A stretch of DNA of 64,000 nucleotides, from positions 18,511,856-18,575,855 of the forward strand of contig CM064571.1 of assembly GCA_032716605.1 (NCBI GenBank), written 5' to 3'. The notes under the pieces were generated by a model that was given only the letters and a program-made list of their open reading frames with translations, was not told the DNA's origin and did not search any database. The DNA is from Paralithodes platypus. Lineage: Eukaryota; Arthropoda; Malacostraca; Decapoda; Lithodidae. A program made the position numbers and the translations under genes. Positions 62,273 to 64,000 of the stretch are shown in pieces (the first letter of the stretch is position 1; every line of letters starts with the position of its first letter).

Positions 62273-62812
62273 CCCCCGCGTGTCCACCCCCCGAAGGACC
62301 CCCTAACCCTGTGCCCCCCCCACCACCTCCTCACCTCCCACCACCGCCCGGGGTAGGCTGACTGATGGGAGAGGCCTCGGTTGGTGCGGTGCGGGAGAGC
62401 TCTTGGTCAGTTAGGGAACAATATTCACTTAAAGTTACCACCAACAATGATGGAGTTAAGCCGGTGTCACACGAGTGTTTTTTCCGGCAATTTTCGATAA
62501 GCAAGTTTTGTCTCTTACTATTTTCAGGCTCTTTCGCATTGGAATTGGACACTAGATCGAAGGTAGATTAGGTTAGCTGGTTTAATTTTTATGGAACTTA
62601 AATTTTGAAGCTGCCAGACTACAATTTCTCGTAGAAATTGATGGAAAAATTGTTTGTGTGACACCGCCTTTAGTCTAGGAATACGGACAACGTAAAGCTC
62701 TCCCCTCCGTCAACTAAGAGAGGTGCGTGTGTGTGGTGGCGTCGGGGCGCTCCCTCTCATTTGGTTGTGCTTTCTCTTTCATTTTTGTGTTTCTACGTCT
62801 GTGTACAGTACC
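62273..62812 (+). other. MKK7 3' UTR and flank
   Basis: Pro-coding-like CCACCACC sequence to 62355, then a MITE (62456-62674). No clear AATAAA is seen before about 63420, so the polyadenylation site is unknown. Confidence 0.4.
62456..62674. mobile_element. MITE with TTAAGCCGGTGTCACACGAG ends
   Basis: Inverted as GTGTGACACCGCCTTTA. Divergent relative of 61605-61823; lies about 180 bp after the MKK7 stop, probably in the 3' UTR. Confidence 0.8.
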
Positions 62813-63114
62813 TTAAGGGGAGATGGGGCGGTTTTCTGGACCCCTTCTTCCTCATGCTTAGCGCCATTAGTTTGTCAATATTCTCTGTCAATATTAAGAC
62901 TATTCATGTCATTTAGGTGTTGATTTTTTCCTGGCGAACGATAGTGACCCTGTAATTTAGGAGAAACCGGCCTTTGGCCGGGAAATTTTTCTACCAAAAA
63001 ATTTACAAATATATCTTGAAAGGGGATCCTGGGGTTTTTTTTTTTAAGTTTTATGGAAATCTAGGAAGGAAACTAGAAAAATAATTGACCAAAAAGTCAA
63101 CCATCCCCCTTTAA
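62813..63114. mobile_element. TTAAGGGG element
   Basis: TTAAGGGGAGATGG and inverted CCATCCCCCTTTAA, TTAA flanks. The interior has TTTTCCTGGCGAACGATAGTG and CCGGCCTTTGGCCGG (a perfect palindrome), linking it to 42122-42471. Confidence 0.75.
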
Positions 63115-63282
63115 TCTATCCCTGTTTGTTGTTCGGGTGAAGTGGATGTGTCGGCGGTGTCCTCCTCCCGTTACTGGTCATTATTTGGGTAGCCATAGGG
63201 TTTTATCGGGTTTATTCCACCTTGAACATCTGGGTCGCATTTTGGGTCGTTTTTGTCGGGTGCAGTCCGCTCTCCTGGGTAT

Positions 63283-63348
63283 TCATATTTTTTCACCAAC
63301 CAACTCTACTTCTAAACTTAATTAATGAAATCAACAAATACATGTATA
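63283..63348 (-). mobile_element. SINE body fragment
   Basis: ATATTTTTTCACCAACCAAC ... AATTAATGAAATCAACAAATACATGTA, truncated before the tRNA-like part. Confidence 0.7.
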
Positions 63349-63353
63349 ACGGA

Positions 63354-63636
63354 TTAGCCCTTTGAGTACCGGCAACGTGTGGTATGTTTTATTCTAGCTA
63401 TTGTTATGTAAAACTTGCAAAATAAACAAACCAATACGAGGACAAGACAATATAGAGGCAAATATATTTAGACGATATCATGCAGCTAGGGAAGGATCTG
63501 TGGTAGTTAAAAAGGGATGGTTAAGATATTTTGAAGCCCTATTATTGCTAGAGGTCCTTCCTAAGCTTAATAAAATTGTCTAATAGTTGCCAGAATATGA
63601 TAAAAAGGACGTCCCTAGTACTGTATTGGATTAACC
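63354..63636. mobile_element. HP hairpin MITE with inserted SINE tail
   Basis: CCCTTTGAGTACCGGCAACGT to ACGTCCCTAGTACTGTATTGGATTAA. A SINE tail (about 63405-63468) splits the left arm: TTCTAGCTATTGTTA / TATTTAGACGAT. Confidence 0.85.
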
Positions 63637-64000
63637 CTCTCAGTATGGGCGACCTTATTATTGATTTTATTCCGGCATTCAGTAGACAATTTTATACTGC
63701 TGAGGAAGTTATAATATTAAACTTGAAAACTAACTCAAAAGTTACTGCTCAAATAAATATAACAAACTCATTACAATTAAAAACACTATCGAAACGACAA
63801 CACACTAAACAAAATCTATATGTGGAAAAATGCATTTAAATTTATCTGAAAATTAACTTTGAAAACAACAAACTTATATGTGATTGTCAAAGAGTGAATG
63901 GAGATACAGTATATTGTACCTGTCTCTTCACTAGACGTCCTTGGTAAACTGACTAAAATCGTCGGTTGATAGCCTGATTATAAGGAAGAATGGCGTCACT
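63633..64000. mobile_element. HP hairpin MITE, cut by window end
   Basis: TTAACCCTCTCAGTATGGGCGACC at the left; right arm GATTATAAGGAAGAATGGCGTCACT reaches the window edge. A SINE tail again sits in the middle (about 63700-63835). Confidence 0.75.

Noticed and set aside
62170..62361. Longer Pro-rich frame through exon 12
   Set aside because: It would need a different incoming phase than exon 11 supplies; the 28-codon frame ending in RLGNP fits.
1..64000. LTR retrotransposon or endogenous virus
   Set aside because: No long terminal repeats with gag/pol, no integrase or protease motif, no viral proteins recognised. The long direct repeats at 53531-55090 flank a LINE, not an LTR element.
1..64000. 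CRISPR array, operons, bacterial contamination
   Set aside because: Clear spliced metazoan genes, SINEs and LINEs; tandem repeats present are mini- and microsatellites.

Overview
The window is eukaryotic nuclear DNA, AT-rich and packed with transposable elements. It suggests an arthropod, most likely a decapod or other crustacean. The reasons are a metazoan beta-carbonic anhydrase (a family absent from vertebrates), a long-tailed Hemipterous-type MKK7, very large repeat-filled introns, tRNA-derived SINEs, several LINE families and dense MITEs. The species itself is an inference; no single sequence proves it.

Two host genes are supported, both on the + strand. (1) At 643-930 lies the 3'-terminal exon of a beta-carbonic anhydrase gene; the rest lies upstream of the window. 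(2) From 12783 to 62272 lies a complete MAP kinase kinase 7 (hemipterous/MKK7) gene. I reconstruct 12 coding exons whose splice phases all agree: 2742 coding bases, 913 residues plus stop. Exons 1-2 hold a JNK-docking N-terminus, exons 3-8 an intact kinase domain (K151, D245, DFG at 263-265, activation-loop S273/T277), and exons 9-12 a Ser/Pro/His/Thr-rich tail of about 515 residues, as in long insect Hep and unlike the short vertebrate MKK7. Introns run from 279 bp to about 21 kb; intron 9 (27979-48973) and intron 10 (49079-60332) hold most of the window.

Almost everything else is repeat. By layout: 1-12.6 kb is intergenic (TTAA elements, SINEs, LINE tails); intron 1 (12937-17164) holds a foldback element with an 8-bp target duplication and a LINE split by a TA-flanked transposon; intron 2 (17350-21526) holds a Tigger-like element with two other elements nested in it, plus a LINE; intron 3 holds three decayed copies of the start of exon 4; introns 7-8 hold TTAA elements; intron 9 holds nested MITEs, four LINE copies and SINEs; intron 10 holds a LINE flanked by unusually long direct repeats and a palindromic MITE; the last intron and 3' flank hold more MITEs.

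The main theme is TTAA-flanked, TTAACCC-ended inverted-repeat elements. At least seven sequence classes and about 25 copies are visible, including one copy whose empty target site is preserved about 60 bp away in a tandem duplicate, and two copies inserted into another MITE at a TTAA that is intact in its relatives. A second theme is short local duplication of exon pieces: the end of the carbonic anhydrase CDS, the start of MKK7 exon 4 (three times), and the exon 11/12 boundary.
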